From: Pseudofabraea citricarpa
Lineage: Eukaryota; Ascomycota; Leotiomycetes; Helotiales; Dermateaceae
Length of the DNA: 64,000 nucleotides
Reading direction: 5' to 3'
Assembly: GCA_029641185.1 (NCBI GenBank)
Contig: JAPWGK010000002.1
Location: forward strand, 1,178,001-1,242,000
The translations under genes were made by a program, and so were the position numbers. Positions 1 through 12,077 of the stretch are shown in pieces; the stretch's first letter is position 1, and every line of letters begins with the position of its first letter. Below the pieces are notes generated by a model that made no database searches, had not been told where the DNA came from, and saw only the letters and a list, made by a program, of their open reading frames with translations.

Positions 1-2
1 CT

Positions 3-173
3 GTGAATCAAGATTTGGTGAAGAATATTAATTCCACGAGGAAGATCTACGTCAGTGGGACGAAATGGGATGGCAAACCAGCTGTGAGGATTGCAGTTAG
101 CACTTGGAGGGTAGATGTCGAGCGAGACTTAAAGATTGTTCAAGAGGTGTTGGAAGAAGTGTCTAAGGCATAA
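3..173 (+). CDS. C-terminal end of a PLP-dependent group II amino-acid decarboxylase (partial)
   Basis: The window opens inside a plus-strand reading frame that ends with TAA at 171-173. The 56 visible residues contain the segment RKIYVSGTKWDGKPAVRIAV followed by W-R-V-D and a final amphipathic helix. This is the usual ending of pyridoxal-phosphate group II decarboxylases (aromatic L-amino-acid, tyrosine or tryptophan decarboxylase type), in which this strand and helix form the small C-terminal domain. The PLP lysine and substrate pocket lie upstream, so the substrate cannot be named. The gene is convergent with the cupin gene, with only 44 bases between the two stop codons. Confidence 0.7.
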   Translation: MNQDLVKNINSTRKIYVSGTKWDGKPAVRIAVSTWRVDVERDLKIVQEVLEEVSKA

Positions 174-217
174 ATGGCTGATGGATACGGAATATGTTGC
201 GAGAACTAGTGGCCAAG

Positions 218-1042
218 CTACTTTGTTGCCAAAGGACTAAGCAACCACTTCAACTCCTGGTTTTTTTTCTCACCAGCAAGCTCTTCCAGGCCACTTGCAC
301 TCAGAAAATCGTGATCACAGAACTCAAACCCCGGGACAACCGTCTCGCTAATCAATAGGCCACTCTTGCTTTCTTCTCCATCCGCTTCATCCGGTAATAA
401 GAAGCTGGCTTTATACTTGCCACCTTCAACGATCCATTGCAACCTCTCTCCTCTAGCAACATTTTGGCCTACAACAAAGGTCTCGACCCGTTTCTCTTTG
501 CCGGACTCATCGGCATGAATGAGTACGTATTGGCCACGACCTCGATGTAGAGTATGCACTGTTCTTGCGGCATTTCGGTGGAAACCACCTTGCGGACTGG
601 ACGGAGTCAGGAGATAGTAGATGGTTGTGGATGCATTTCTAAGCTTGGGATCGAAACCTAGGAATTATCAGTCGGATTTCGATTCCGAAAAGCGTCTCAA
701 TGCAGTTTTGGCGAAACAAAATTATATAGCTGTGCTTCTGCATCGTCAAATGAAACCTGCGATTACAAATCTGACTAGGATTGACATGAAAATATTCCGA
801 ACCATCCGATCGATATTCGACTTACCGGGTCGTTGAGGTATTATCTCTGAGGTGTTGGATTCCTTGACCGGGAAGGGCGAAGGCACAATAGCGGGATCCC
901 GATCTGTCTCGACATAATAGCCACCTTCAATGTTTGGTTGCATTTGTAAGGCCGCAATTAGTGATTGGATATTTGTCGGCTCTTCCCTATAGGTAGAGGA
1001 TCCAGTAAAGGACGGCTTGATTGGCAAGGTTGGGGAGGACAT
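218..1042 (-). CDS. DUF985 (cupin_5) family protein
   Basis: Two exons, 1042-826 and 657-218, give 218 residues. The donor is a perfect GTAAGT; the CCTAG acceptor keeps the frame and restores the conserved block N-A-S-T-T-I-Y-Y-L-L-T-P. Family marks are IEGGYYVETDRDP in the N-terminal half, then GGFHRNAARTVHTLHRGRGQ, which carries the cupin histidines, and a C-terminal beta barrel ending PGFEFCDHDF. Proteins of this family are small, soluble, single-domain cupins; their substrate is not established. The start chosen is the first ATG giving a family-like N-terminus (MSSPTLPIKPSF). I infer an ordinary intact gene, not linked to the metabolite cluster. Confidence 0.85.
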
Positions 1043-2027
1043 TATTATTGTAACTGATGGCTTAACGAACAAGCACTCGCTAAGGAGAAGGAGGGCAGAA
1101 GAAATCTTTGGAAGTACAAGAACGTAAAGCTTGTCGACTTTTTGACAGATGAAGATGTAAACAAGCAAGTGTCAGCACTAGATAAGGTGTTGGTAGTGCC
1201 GTGAGGTTTTCATCGTCAGCATGGTCATGGTAAGCAGTGGTGTCAAATGGCGTCACCGTGATTGCTACTGTGAATTTCAGATAAGGGCGAAATCGGAATC
1301 AGAATGGATACGGCTGTGGCTGATATCTGTCTCCATCTCGGATAGGCTCTTTATTGAGCATGGTTCAAGGGATTGCCAATATCGAGAGCAGAAAGGCAAG
1401 GAGAGGCCAAAGCTGGACATGGCTGCCACATGGTTACTTCTGCAAATGCGGTGGCGGTCTCGTGCGATGCAGCAGTAGGGGGCACGCGTGAGCCGTTGGA
1501 GGACAGGATGAGATGAGATGTGATTGATACAGTAGAATTGGTGTGTGTGTTGTAGAGTGGCGGTGCGGGGGGTTGGGTTGGCTTAGGTTGGGTTGGGGCC
1601 GTGATAAGAGCTGGTAACTTATATTTAGGATGAGCAGTTGAGCAGCTTTCAGGTCACCGTAGAGGGCCAAAGAACGCGCTTAGAAGCCTCCGCCTTTCTA
1701 TTGAGGGTCTTAGCGTTGCTGCATCTGGCGATGGCCCAGGGTCTCTCCGAATTACCTGGGCCGAACCACAGACCACAGACCACAAGATCCACCGACCAGC
1801 TTTCTGCTCCTCCTTTCCTTCAGATTTGCTGTTTGACGCCCATATCACGACTGGACGACCTTGGATGCGCCTTGTTCCTGTTGAACACTGTCCTGGATGC
1901 CGTGTATTCATCTGTAGTAGCAGCGTGTCGAGTGTTTTGGTTGCTGTTTGAGACGCTTTGGCTATTTTGCAACGAGCAGCAGTAGCAGCAGCATCTCCTC
2001 CCCGTCGAACCTTGAATACGATACGCC
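1043..2027. other. Intergenic, shared 5' region
   Basis: This stretch separates the divergent cupin and ArfGAP genes and must hold both promoters. I see no convincing coding frame. It contains a short TG run near 1541-1551 and T/C-rich tracts upstream of 2028, but no recognisable regulatory motif. Confidence 0.5.
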
Positions 2028-4260
2028 ATGTCGAGCAAACGCCAGCAGGCGCGTAACGAGCGCATTCTGCAAGATCTCGTAAAGACGGTACCGGGAAACA
2101 GCGTGTGCGCCGATTGCCAGGCGCGGAATCCAGGTATGTTTAGCTATTCAGAAGAAGTAGAAGCATGCTAACTGTGTCGTGCAGGATGGGCGAGCTGGAG
2201 TGTATGTACATCTCGAATCCACAGCTTTCAATTATGCAGTTGAGCCTCGAGTACAATGCTGACATGCTGGTAGCTGGGAATATTTCTTTGTATGCGATGT
2301 GCAGCTCTGCACCGGAAGTTGGGTACACACATAACAAAGGTTAAATCACTGAGTATGGATTCTTGGTCAAACGATCAAGTCGAGGTACGTTGAGGAGGTT
2401 TGGTGGCTGGCCAAGGCTGACTTCAAGCAGAACATGAAGCGGGTTGGAAATACTGCATCAAATAAGGTTTACAATCCTAAGAACACTCGACCTCCAATTC
2501 CCATCGATGCAGACGAAGCAGACTCAGCCATGGAGCGCTTTATTCGACAGAAATATCAAGAGGCAGCAAATTCAAGGACGCAGATACCAGTACGTCATAA
2601 TACTGGAAGCACGACATCTGACGACCATCCTCCCCCGCTACCTCCAAAGACGGGAGCAAGATTTGGTTTCAGGTCAGCATCATCGATATTTCCACTTTCT
2701 TCGAAGGCATCAAAAGCGAGACGGGAGGCAGAGGCTACAGCTAATATCGAGTCTCGCGGGAATCATTTCGACCAATCACCTTCTCCACCAAGAAATAAGC
2801 CTTCGAGAATTTTTGGTACATCCGTAGGCAGTGAAGTGCCAGATGACTTGGATACGAAGCTGGCGAGGTTGCGAGATATGGGGTTCAGAGACGACACTAG
2901 AAATACTGCCGTTTTGAAAGGACTGGGAGGGAACATGGAGAAAACCATCGAGACTCTGGTCAGGCTTGGTGGAGTTGGAGGCGGGGGAGTTGTGTCGATT
3001 GGAAAATCAGGGGACAACTCCGAACCTCTATCGCGGGCACGGTCGCCTTTGACCTTAGGTGCTGGATTGTCCATCAATCGAACTAAAGATACAAAGAGCC
3101 CTCCAAGGTCTGCTCGATCCGCAACTTCAAGCAATCCTTTTGACATGCTCGATGCGATGCCAGCCCAGCCTCAATCGTCCCAGTCAACAGGAGCTCTTGG
3201 CCCACAAAGCCAACAGAATCCATACCAACCTCCCGCATCATCCAATCCATTTGGAGTCATGCCATCTCAATCTCAATATGGACTGAATCAAGCATTCCAG
3301 AATATGTCTGTTCAGTCTACACAGCCTCTCTTTCCAAATCACACAGGCGGCTTCCCAGCTCAGCAGCAGCCAAATCAACCATATCAACAAACCATGACAC
3401 CACCAGTACCTTCAATTCCTCAACAATACCATCCTCCTGTTATTTATGAAAACCAAGCACAACAAAGTGGTCAGCAAAACTACAACCCATTTATGCAACA
3501 AATGCAACAGCAACAACAGCAACAAGCACCTTCTCTCAATACCAATTTTCAATCCAATCCATATGCTGCTCAATTACAATCGCCTGCAGCGCAATACTAT
3601 CAAAGTCCTATAACTCAATCTCCTCAAGTACAGCAACAGCAACAACAAGCTGCATTTTACGATACTGGATATCAACAATCTCCACAGTCTCTTCAGCCTC
3701 AACAAAACCCATTTTTCCAAAACCATCAACAGCCACAACCTCCTCAGCAGAGTTATGGATACCAGCAACCTCAGCCTCAGCAACAACAGGCTCAACAGGC
3801 TCAACAGCAAGTGCAGTATGACCAGTTTAGACAGCAGACATACCCAGGGATAGCTCAGCAGACATTACGACCTGACAAGAGAAGTATCCTCGATCTTTAC
3901 AACTACCCACAGCTGGCTCCTACCCCACCTCAGCAGCCTGAGCAGAATCAACAGCAAGCTTTCGGTGCTCCTGCTGCCGTGGCCAGTCAACCACAACAAC
4001 AAGCGAGCTCATTTTCAAACACTTTAGCAACACATATGGCAGGGAGTAGAAATCCCTTTGGGGGGAATATGACCGGGGGTGTAGCTCCGATCCAAAACGG
4101 AAGTGAGCCATTAGGTGGAGGGGGGAACCCCTTCCCACCCAAGAATACTAGACATGTCAGTCAAGAAAGTATCAGTGTCGACAGTGGTGGATGGATGAAC
4201 GGAAATGGTAGACACAGTCCAGATGCATTTGCAGGACTCAGTGCAAGGTCATTAAGATAG
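2028..4260 (+). CDS. ArfGAP + UBA + Gln-rich protein (Gts1-like)
   Basis: Four exons: 2028-2133, 2185-2201, 2274-2384 and 2431-4260 (687 residues). Residues 10-120 are an ArfGAP domain: zinc ligands C27, C30, C47 and C50, and the catalytic arginine R55 in CAALHR, followed by THITKVKSLSMDSW. Residues of about 219-257 form a UBA domain (L-R-D-M-G-F and a second helix). The remainder is a long Q/P/N-rich tail with several N-P-F/Y motifs. The combination ArfGAP-UBA-polyQ is that of yeast Gts1 and fission yeast Ucp3, GTPase-activating proteins for Arf acting in vesicle trafficking; NPF motifs suggest binding to EH-domain endocytic proteins. Exon 2 is only 17 nt; skipping it would break the zinc finger. 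The start agrees with the family N-terminus. Confidence 0.9.
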
Positions 4261-5181
4261 TACTGTAGGAATATCGAAAGAAATATCTGAAGCTCATTTG
4301 TCCAAGATTTATTTATTGATCAGGATCGGCATATTAAGAAGATATACCTTCCTAGGTATGCATATGTCAGCCTCATAATGATGGTAGTGCAGAGCAAGGA
4401 CTAGGTATAGTAGAGTACTACCTCGGACAAAGCCGAAGCCAACCAGCCACGCCAGCCACGTTGATTTTCTGTGACAAATGCCAAATGTCGACTGCAATGG
4501 ACAAGCAGTCGTCATTCGTCGTCGGGTGAGAAGGGCCGAAGAACGCTGAAAGGCTGTCTTGGGGGGATTGGATTGTCTGTGTCTGGAGCTCCTCCAGCAG
4601 CTCTAGCTTTCTCCGCGCTTGTTATGCGGGGATGCTGCTCGGTAATTCCACTAATTGGGCTGCTGCTGCTGGTGGCCGCTTGTTCCTGGATTTCTGGATG
4701 CAAGAAGTTGGGCGATCAGTTCCCCACAAAGAAGACGACAATGCCGTCATCGTCAGAGGCGTTTTTCTGGCTTCGTTTTTTCTTCTTCTTTTCTTGCCAA
4801 AGTTCTTTCGGTCATGCAATTACTCCACCGTTGTTGGGTGTTGTTGGTGGATCCCTCGGCTCTCTCGAGTATCTCATGACGCTGTATCACTGGTAGCGGG
4901 GTATTATTCAGTACTTGAATCTTCGCATCTCGGACTTGCTGCGAGGTTGCCTGTCTACCTGTGCCCTTTTCTGTGCTTACAATAAAGTAAGGTAACTTGG
5001 CTGTTTTTGCGAGCTAACTTTCCTCGTTACTCCTCTTTTCTCCGTGTCTTGAAGTATAGATACGAAGCTACCCCGCCCAGCCCCTTTGCTTTAAGTCCCA
5101 CCTCTCTCGAAGCTTGGTGCAATTCATCTCGTTGCTACTTACTAGCGGATAAGTCGCAATTGTTTGCGCGAAGGATATAGA
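4261..5181. other. Intergenic
   Basis: This is the 3' flank of the ArfGAP gene and the promoter and leader of the trehalase gene. The last 300 bases are rich in CT tracts, as is common in leaders of strongly expressed fungal genes. I see no coding frame with family features. Confidence 0.5.
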
Positions 5182-8100
5182 ATGCCTATGCTTACACTGT
5201 CGTTCAATTGGCTGCGTCTTGCAGTGTTCTTCTACTTGGCCATATGTGTTGGAAGGGTGACGGGGCAGACGGATTTCTCTGTCGTGACGGGGGATCTCTC
5301 GGTGTGGAACCAGAGCGATTGGTCTTTGACCAGTACTGTGCTCACTCAGGGACAATATCAAGCTAGATTGTCGCTTTCCAACGGGTAAACAATTACTTTC
5401 TTTCCTTCCATATTTTTTTGGAATTGTTTATTCTGACTTGGTTTTCAGCTATGTCGGAGCTTCACTCTCGCAAGCTGGGCCATTCTTCGAAAAGGACGTT
5501 AATCAGTCGGACTCCGCGGGAACCATCCCAATTAACGGATGGCCATTATTCGATGAGCGATTGAGTTTCTCGACCATCTCCGGCTTCTTCAATGTGCAGC
5601 AGAAGTAAGGTTTATTCAAGAAATTGCCACGCCACATGCTGACTTGTCACACTTAGTACCACGGGCTCTAATTACCCCTGGTTGTATCAGTATGGTTATG
5701 ATTCGTTCATCTCCGGGATTCCCCATCCAACCGCTATAATCTTTTCTTTCGGCGACGAATATCTCGATGCCACTGTGAGCAACGATACCATCTCAAATTT
5801 CTCCTCGAAGATTAGCTTCAAGACGGGTGTGGGAGAGTGGTCGTACACGTGGGCACCAGAAAATACAGATGCTTCTTTCAACGTGACATATACCGCTATT
5901 TTCAGTAGAGCTCGACCGAATGTTATTGCGGTCAAGGCGGATATCGTTCCCTCGGCAGATATCAGCGGCACGGTTACGGATTTGCTAGATGGCCAGAGTG
6001 CATATAGAGCATATTTGAATTCCAAGGGACTAGACGAGAACGGAACAACCATCTATTCGGCCTTGCACCCACTCAACTTGGCGAATATTACCGGCGTCGT
6101 TGTTTCTGGCGTTAACTTTTCAAACTCGTACACGGATCTCTCATCGCGCGCCTCTGCAGAAGGCGCCGCTTTTCTCTTCGATAATGAGACAACTATCGGT
6201 CAGACTTTCGATATCAGTCTTGTAGCTGGTGAAACTGCTACTTTCTTCAAATATGTCGGAGTTGCGTCTACGGATAAATTTCCTGACCCGTTTTCGATTG
6301 CTCGTTCGCAGCAGTCGGATGCCCAATCAGCTGGGTGGGATGCATTGCTTGCTGAACATATCGAATCCTGGGCAGAAATTCTCACCGATGACTCTGTGGA
6401 TGATTTCAGGGACCCTGAAACTGGAGAGCTGCCAGAAAATCCAGCGATCGAGATATTGCAGATCTCAAGTGTCGCAAATCCATACTACATACTTCAAACC
6501 ATGCAGCCAGATGGGAGCGGACTGAATGACGACGGTATTGCCGTCGGTGGGTTGGTTTCTGATTCATACTCCGGCCAGACCTTCTGGGATATGGATTACT
6601 GGATGGCACCAGGATTGAATCTCGCCTTCCCGAGCTGGGCGAAACAGATCACGAATTTCCGAGTCAAGCAGCATCCGCAAGCGCTCGCCAATGCAGAATT
6701 TAATGGATTTCCCGAGGGGAGTGCTCTTTATTCTTGGACTGCTGGGAGATATGGAAACTGCACTGGCACGGGACCTTGTGTTGATTACCAGTATCATTTG
6801 AACCATGATATCGCTTTCAATATTCTCCAGCTAGATGCCGTGATTGGTAATAGCAGTTGGTATGAAGATGGACCAGCCGATGTCGTCAATAGTGCTGCTA
6901 TTATGACGTCTCATCTTTTGGAGTTCAACGAGACGACTGGAACTTATTGGATCTATAACATGACGGATCCGGATGAGTATGCTGTAAGTTTACCGCGGTC
7001 TTCTGAGGAGTCTGTACTGACTTCTTCGTAGAACAACATCAACAATGGAGCCTTCACTATGGGCTCATCAGCGAAGTTACTAGCCGAGGTCAATTCTTTG
7101 TATACAGCTCAAGGACAAGCAGTCAACGAGACTTGGATTGAGCAGCAGGAGAATATCGAGTTCCCCAAAGCAGAATCATCCATCACGCTCGAGTATACTG
7201 GAATGAATAATAGTGCTGCAGTTAAACAAGCCGATATTGTTCTTTTGACCTATCCTCTGGATTTTACTCAGAATTACAGCGCGTCTGACAAGCTTTTAGA
7301 TTTGGATTATGTTCGTATTCCAGCTCCGGTTTGGTTTATGAAGCTGACAAGAAACAGTACGCGAATAAACAGAGTCCTGACGGGCCAGCCATGACATATA
7401 GTATCTTTGCCATAAACGCTAATGCTTTGTCTCCCTCTGGTTGTTCGGCTTATACTTATACCCTGAATGGTCTCTTGCCATATCTCCGAGGCCCATGGTA
7501 TCAATTCTCTGAGCAGCAAATCGACGACGTGACTCGAAATGGTGGAACCAACCCAGCATTTCCTTTCCTCACGGGAAGCGGTGGAGCAAATCAAATCGTT
7601 CCCTTTGGGTTTTTGGGAGTCAGAACCGACCAGCCAGTACTCTATCTGGATCCATCTCTGCCTCCTCAAATCCCTCAAGTAAGAGTTCGTACCATCCATT
7701 ATGCGGGAGCTTCTCTCTCTGCATTCATCAACCAGACACATACAGTCCTCACTCGTCTTGAGACACCCTCATCAAAAGGGATCGTGGATGCATATGCCAA
7801 TGGCACATTCCCATTCATGCTCGGACAGCCCTCAACTTCAGACCTTGCAATCAGCTATAACATCTCGATCGGTGAGAGCGTCACGCTCCCCAACAGACTC
7901 TACTGGCAAAACATCACCGTCCCAGGAAATCTCCTACAATGCCTGCCCGTCTCATCCGAAGATGCCTACGCAGCCGGCCAGTTCCCCGTGGCCGTCAACG
8001 ACGGTGCCACATCTACGAAATGGCAACCTCTAACCAACGACTCAGCATCCTTACTCATCAACACAACCTCGCTTCCGTCCTCGCAGCCCATCTCAGGCAT

Positions 8101-8611
8101 CTTCATCGACTGGGCCGGAAGACCTCCACGATCAGCAACCGTCTACATCGGCAACTCGACAACGGACTTCGAATCCGGTGACCAGATCGTACTTTCCCTT
8201 GGCGAGATCCAACCTTCTCTCTCGTTCAACGCGACCGCTTCGGCGCTCGATCCGCAGAATGTCGTCCCCGTCGAGGGCAACACGACGTCGGTTGACGTCC
8301 AGGGAGCCTGGACCGGCCAGTTTGTCAGGTTGGTTGTGGAGGGCTGCTGGGAGGAAGACGGAGAGGGCTCTACGGTTTCCGAGTTCGTCTTGCTCGGTGC
8401 TGGCGATGATGGGAGTGCCGAGGGGAACGCGACGGCGACCGTCACCGCTGTGCAGACTAGTATCGCCCCGACTGCGACGGGGACCGCTCCCGTCGCGACG
8501 GCTACAGCGAATGCTGCCGCTCGCGGGGTTCAGATCTGGGGACTGGGGAGGTTGGTGGGGCTGGTTTTCTTGGTTTGGGGCCTAGTTGAGGCGGGAGTGT
8601 TTAATTCATGA
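5182..8611 (+). CDS. Acid trehalase, GH65, secreted and probably GPI-anchored
   Basis: Five exons: 5182-5384, 5449-5604, 5657-6983, 7032-7310 and 7358-8611 (1072 residues). The N-terminus is a signal peptide (hydrophobic LRLAVFFYLAICVG, cleavage near G-Q-T-D). It is followed by the GH65 N-terminal beta-sandwich (SVWNQSDWSLTSTV, GIPHPTAIIFSFGDEYLDATV) and the (alpha/alpha)6 barrel, with QTFWDMDYWMAPGLNLAFP, FPEGSALYSWTAGRYGNCTG and YQYHLNHDIAFNI. Later come QSPDGPAMTYSIF and LRGPWYQFSEQ. This matches fungal acid trehalase, which splits trehalose to two glucose in the vacuole or outside the cell. The C-terminus, a Thr/Ala-rich linker then a hydrophobic tail (VGLVFLVWGLVEAGVF), looks like a GPI attachment signal, so a cell-surface enzyme is inferred. 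Many N-x-S/T sites fit secretion. Confidence 0.92.
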
Positions 8612-9365
8612 ACAGGAGAGAGGTTTAGGAGAGCGAGGCAGATGTATCCCTCTTGTAAGCGAGCGGCAGGTCGACGTCTTAGGAGCTGAGGTCTTAGTCT
8701 ATATCGAAACCTCTATCGTCTATCTGAGACTTTATCCTAAATAATAATCGTTAGATATCGAGGTTCTTCTTCGTTACAACAAAGCTATATAATATCTTAA
8801 CCATGTTACTACTATATCGAGAGCGCGTAGCGGATCTCTCGTCGCCGGCGATATCTGTTACCGTTACGTCTTCCTTATCCTTATTCTTTTACCTTATAAC
8901 CTTTCCTCTCTACTTTAGAGATTTAGTAATATTATCGATAGTAAAGTCTAGTAAGAAGGTATATAGGCAGGCTAAGATACGTGTACGTATAGAAAAGCTA
9001 TAAACAAGTATACTTATTAATATTATTATAATATTATTTTACTTCCTAAATAACTTCCTAGCTAATAATCTTAAGAAAACTAAGACGATCTAGTCTCTAC
9101 TTAAGTATATAAGTATAAAAGAAAGTAGTTATATATTATATCTTATAATCTAATTAATCTTTTTAAATACTTTTTTATCTTCTTAAACTTAAATTCTTAT
9201 TTCGTATAATAAATTATAATAATAATAATATCTTAGTATTACTTAAGCTTAATAAGATACTAGCGTCTCTCTTTATTAGTATAAATTATAAGAATTAATA
9301 TATAATCGTGCTTCTAAGTATATTTAATAACATAACTACTATTATTAACGGTGTAAGGCGTAGGA

Positions 9366-9409
9366 TATCCTTAGAGGCCGCTATAAGTATCCTTAGAGGC
9401 CGCTATGAG
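9366..9409 (+). repeat. 22-bp direct tandem repeat, two copies
   Basis: Two adjacent copies of a 22-bp unit (TATCCTTAGAGGCCGCTATR + AG) begin at 9366 and 9388 and differ at one position. They sit inside the AT-rich island and are unusually GC-balanced for it. They could be a short duplication left by a mobile element; no function is visible. Confidence 0.7.
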
Positions 9410-10153
9410 TATCGCAAGTAGATCGCCATCCTCCTAAACCGCTACCCTAACATGGGTCGTAGAATACATAAAGAAGTCGTTGAAAGTAGCGGCTATCGAT
9501 GGCAGCAATGTGAGGTTAGCGGCAACACTATATGTATCGTCACCGGTGGTCAAAGGCTCGTTTACGTGGTTGGCGCCGACGCTGCTGTGGACATTGGTGT
9601 GTGTTAAGGCTGCAATAGGTTAGCCGGATGGCATAGTATATGGACAGATTTATACTTGCTATACGGATGATTAAGATCGATCGAGCTATGCCTGGCAAAG
9701 AAGATCCAGAGGGGGGGTATAATCCTAATAATAAAGATGATATAGTTGGTAGGGTAGATTCGGTGATATCGCCTTGCAACCCGGGCATCAGCTATCGTTT
9801 CTTGATTGTTCGAATATTCCGAGGTTGTAGATGTTTCCCGCATGATGTTGCGTGTTTGGTTGTTGCTACCGATATTGTTGGTGAGGTAGAGCAGAGTATG
9901 AGGATACGCGACGGGAAACGACCGAGGTTCGCTTAACACAAGCAACGACAGGCATGTATCGACCACCTAGGTAGGCTTTATACCATCCTCCGCCCTCACG
10001 ATTATTGCCATAAACAACGTCGCTACCACAACATCGATCTAACGCGCTTCTATCGTATCGAAATACAATTAATTACTATTAATTATAAAGTTGAAGACCC
10101 TCCCTTCGTAGAGTCCTAGCAGGGTTTTACTAACCTGTCTGTTAGCGATCAAC

Positions 10154-10468
10154 ATGTATCCGAGCTACACACCCGACGAGCAGTATGCGATTGTGCAGAT
10201 GATCCTAATCCTGTTATATAATATCGCCACATCTGTTGTAATAAAGGATAAAGATGTATGGTCTATCCTTGCAGCCTACGTGTTTATATCTATCGTCGTA
10301 GCTCAGGTTATAGATGCCGTTGCTTCATAGATCGACGTCAAGTTAGCCACAATCTGCGAGATAGACTACATACTACGATACTTAAAGAACGAGGATATTT
10401 CGATAATATCCCCTGATCGGGTGAAGGATTACGGTATATCCCATAACCTTATACATGATAATACCTAA
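10154..10468 (+). pseudogene. Degraded coding fragment with an internal TAG
   Basis: An ATG at 10154 opens a frame of 58 codons (beginning MYPSYTPDEQYAIVQMIL). It is interrupted by TAG at 10328-10330 and then continues in the same frame for another 45 codons to TAA. In the context of the surrounding island a CAG-to-TAG change is the RIP-expected kind. The residue mix looks protein-like (mixed hydrophobic helices) but I recognise no family. It may be a relic of a transposon-borne gene or a chance frame. Confidence 0.25.
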
Positions 10469-10801
10469 CCGCGAATATAGAATATACCATGCTACAAAAA
10501 GCACTCGCAGAGATACAAGTCATAAACGAGCTTAAACACCTAGCCACGAAACAAGAAATAGATTAATTCAAACTTTACCAGATCTACGAATATATAAATA
10601 ACCTATCCGAAGCAGATCAAGAGTCTATATCGAGTATGTTATAATATCTTACTATCGTGAATCGACCGCTGACACTAATAAAGCCGTTACCGCTTCTCAT
10701 CCTACCCCACCTCCAAGCGTTATCTCAACTGCATATAGCCTCCCAATCTCACAATCATTAAAGGATAGATTTATCGCAGTACCGAGAGCACTAGATATCC
10801 G

Positions 10802-10968
10802 ATGTTAAGTAGTGGAGGAGTCGCTCGACGGTTAAGGAATCTAAGAACACACTCTTTACTAGTTGAAAGACCAACATATACTACCAAATTGACAGCTCAC
10901 TCATTTGCTGTTTATATATTATCTATCTAGTATTATTATTCCGACCGGAGGGGCAAAGCGTTCAATAC
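10802..10968 (+). mobile_element. Possible solo LTR or LTR end followed by a primer-binding-like site
   Basis: The segment begins TGTTAAGTAG and ends TTCAATACA. Directly after it comes TGGTGGTATCAAGA, which resembles the primer-binding site (TGGTATCAGA type) that follows the left LTR of Ty1/copia elements. LTRs characteristically start TG and end CA. I see no second LTR, no intact gag or pol, and the downstream DNA is AT-rich, so at most this is one end of a destroyed element. Confidence 0.25.
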
Positions 10969-11489
10969 ATGGTGGTATCAAGATATTCTCGGCACGAGGG
11001 CATAGATTCCTTTTTATCTTAGGCGCATATAAATGAACCTCGGATTAAGATTTAGAGGATATTTCGGTAGAATATACAACAAAACTCTATATCCATTTAA
11101 CGATAATAATAGCAGTATTCAGCTACTTTTTCTATCCCAACCTCTATACTATATACAGTATTGAGAAATCTATGTCGAAAGATAAGCATGTGATTTACTA
11201 ATAATATTAATCAATCAGCGCTTGATTTATCAAACCGTGTCGCGACAGGCACACACGGGCATATAAGTATAAAATATTATAAGAAAACTAAGAAGAAGTC
11301 GTACTAAAATAAGTATAATAGTCTAGACACTGTAAAAGCGAGTAATTTAATTCCTTAGGATAAATAAAGCGTATAATAAAGGTTTTATTTATATAAGTAG
11401 TTTCTTTCTAACTTATCCTAAACAAGTATATAAGATATTAAATCTAAGGAAATATAAGAGAATTTCTTTATAATAAAAAAGTTATAAAG

Positions 11490-12077
11490 TTATTATAAAA
11501 GATATATATTTCTTAAGAATAAGAAATTAAGAGAGAAAGTTCTAATAGAGAGGTTCGACTTCTCACGGAGAACACACGTCTCAAAGTCTTGCTAGCCAGT
11601 ATTCTCCCAGGTCATCAGGACGAATCAGAATACGAGGATTGAGAACACCTTTAAAATCTCAAAGATATCGCTGTGGGTGAGATATTTGACGACGAAGACA
11701 ACGTGCTCCCTAGAATTCAAGAGGAGGATAGTATCAGAAGCTCTGCTCTGTCGATCTATATGGCAACTCAAAGCCCAGCAGATAACCAAGTATCTCAAGC
11801 TTTGAGACAGTCTGCCGTGCATAGCGCAGAGTCAGTTTATACAGGAGCTCAGCGGCAATCTCAAACATCTCAGAGCCATACAGTACCTACACCAGAGTCT
11901 GTGTATACATCGGCTCGTGGGCTGGGATCTCCTCAAGATCAGCTTCCATCCTCAGAAGTTTCAGGTCATGTCGCTCGTGGTCGTGGTGGCGTCCAGGCAT
12001 TTCAGGATGCGGATCAATACTCACAGGTTTCAAGCTTTGTTGCTCGTGGTCGTGGTCGTGGTTGTGGTAATGGATAA
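11490..12077 (+). pseudogene. Decayed Ser/Gln-rich gene with RIP-type stop codons
   Basis: A single frame can be followed from about 11510 to the stop at 12075-12077. It reads REVRLLTENTRLKVLLASIL then E-Y-E-D, a TGA near 11640, E-H-L, a TAA near 11652, then NLKDIAVGEIFDDEDN and an S/Q-rich tail ending in repeated ARGRG motifs. TGA and TAA here would be CGA and CAA before a C-to-T change, which is what RIP produces at the edge of the neighbouring island. The tail holds two imperfect repeats (ESVYTGAQRQ / ESVYTSARGL). No family is recognised. A translation start further down (GTG or internal ATG) cannot be excluded, so the 3' half might still be expressed. Confidence 0.4.

Larger units (their letters stand above)
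8612..11489. repeat. AT-rich, TpA-rich island, probably RIP-mutated repeat remains
   Basis: From about 8690 the composition changes abruptly. 8990-9350 and 11270-11520 are almost pure A/T with very frequent TA dinucleotides, and no frame stays open over any useful length. More balanced patches (9350-10000, 10100-10850) still carry many stops of the TAA/TAG type. Loss of CpA/TpG with gain of TpA is the mark of repeat-induced point mutation, which in ascomycetes hits duplicated DNA such as transposons. I cannot name the ancestral element. The island ends near 11550, where composition returns to normal. Confidence 0.6.

Noticed and set aside
1..1042. Decarboxylase and cupin genes as part of the metabolite cluster
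   Set aside because: They lie about 38 kb from the synthase with housekeeping-type genes between.
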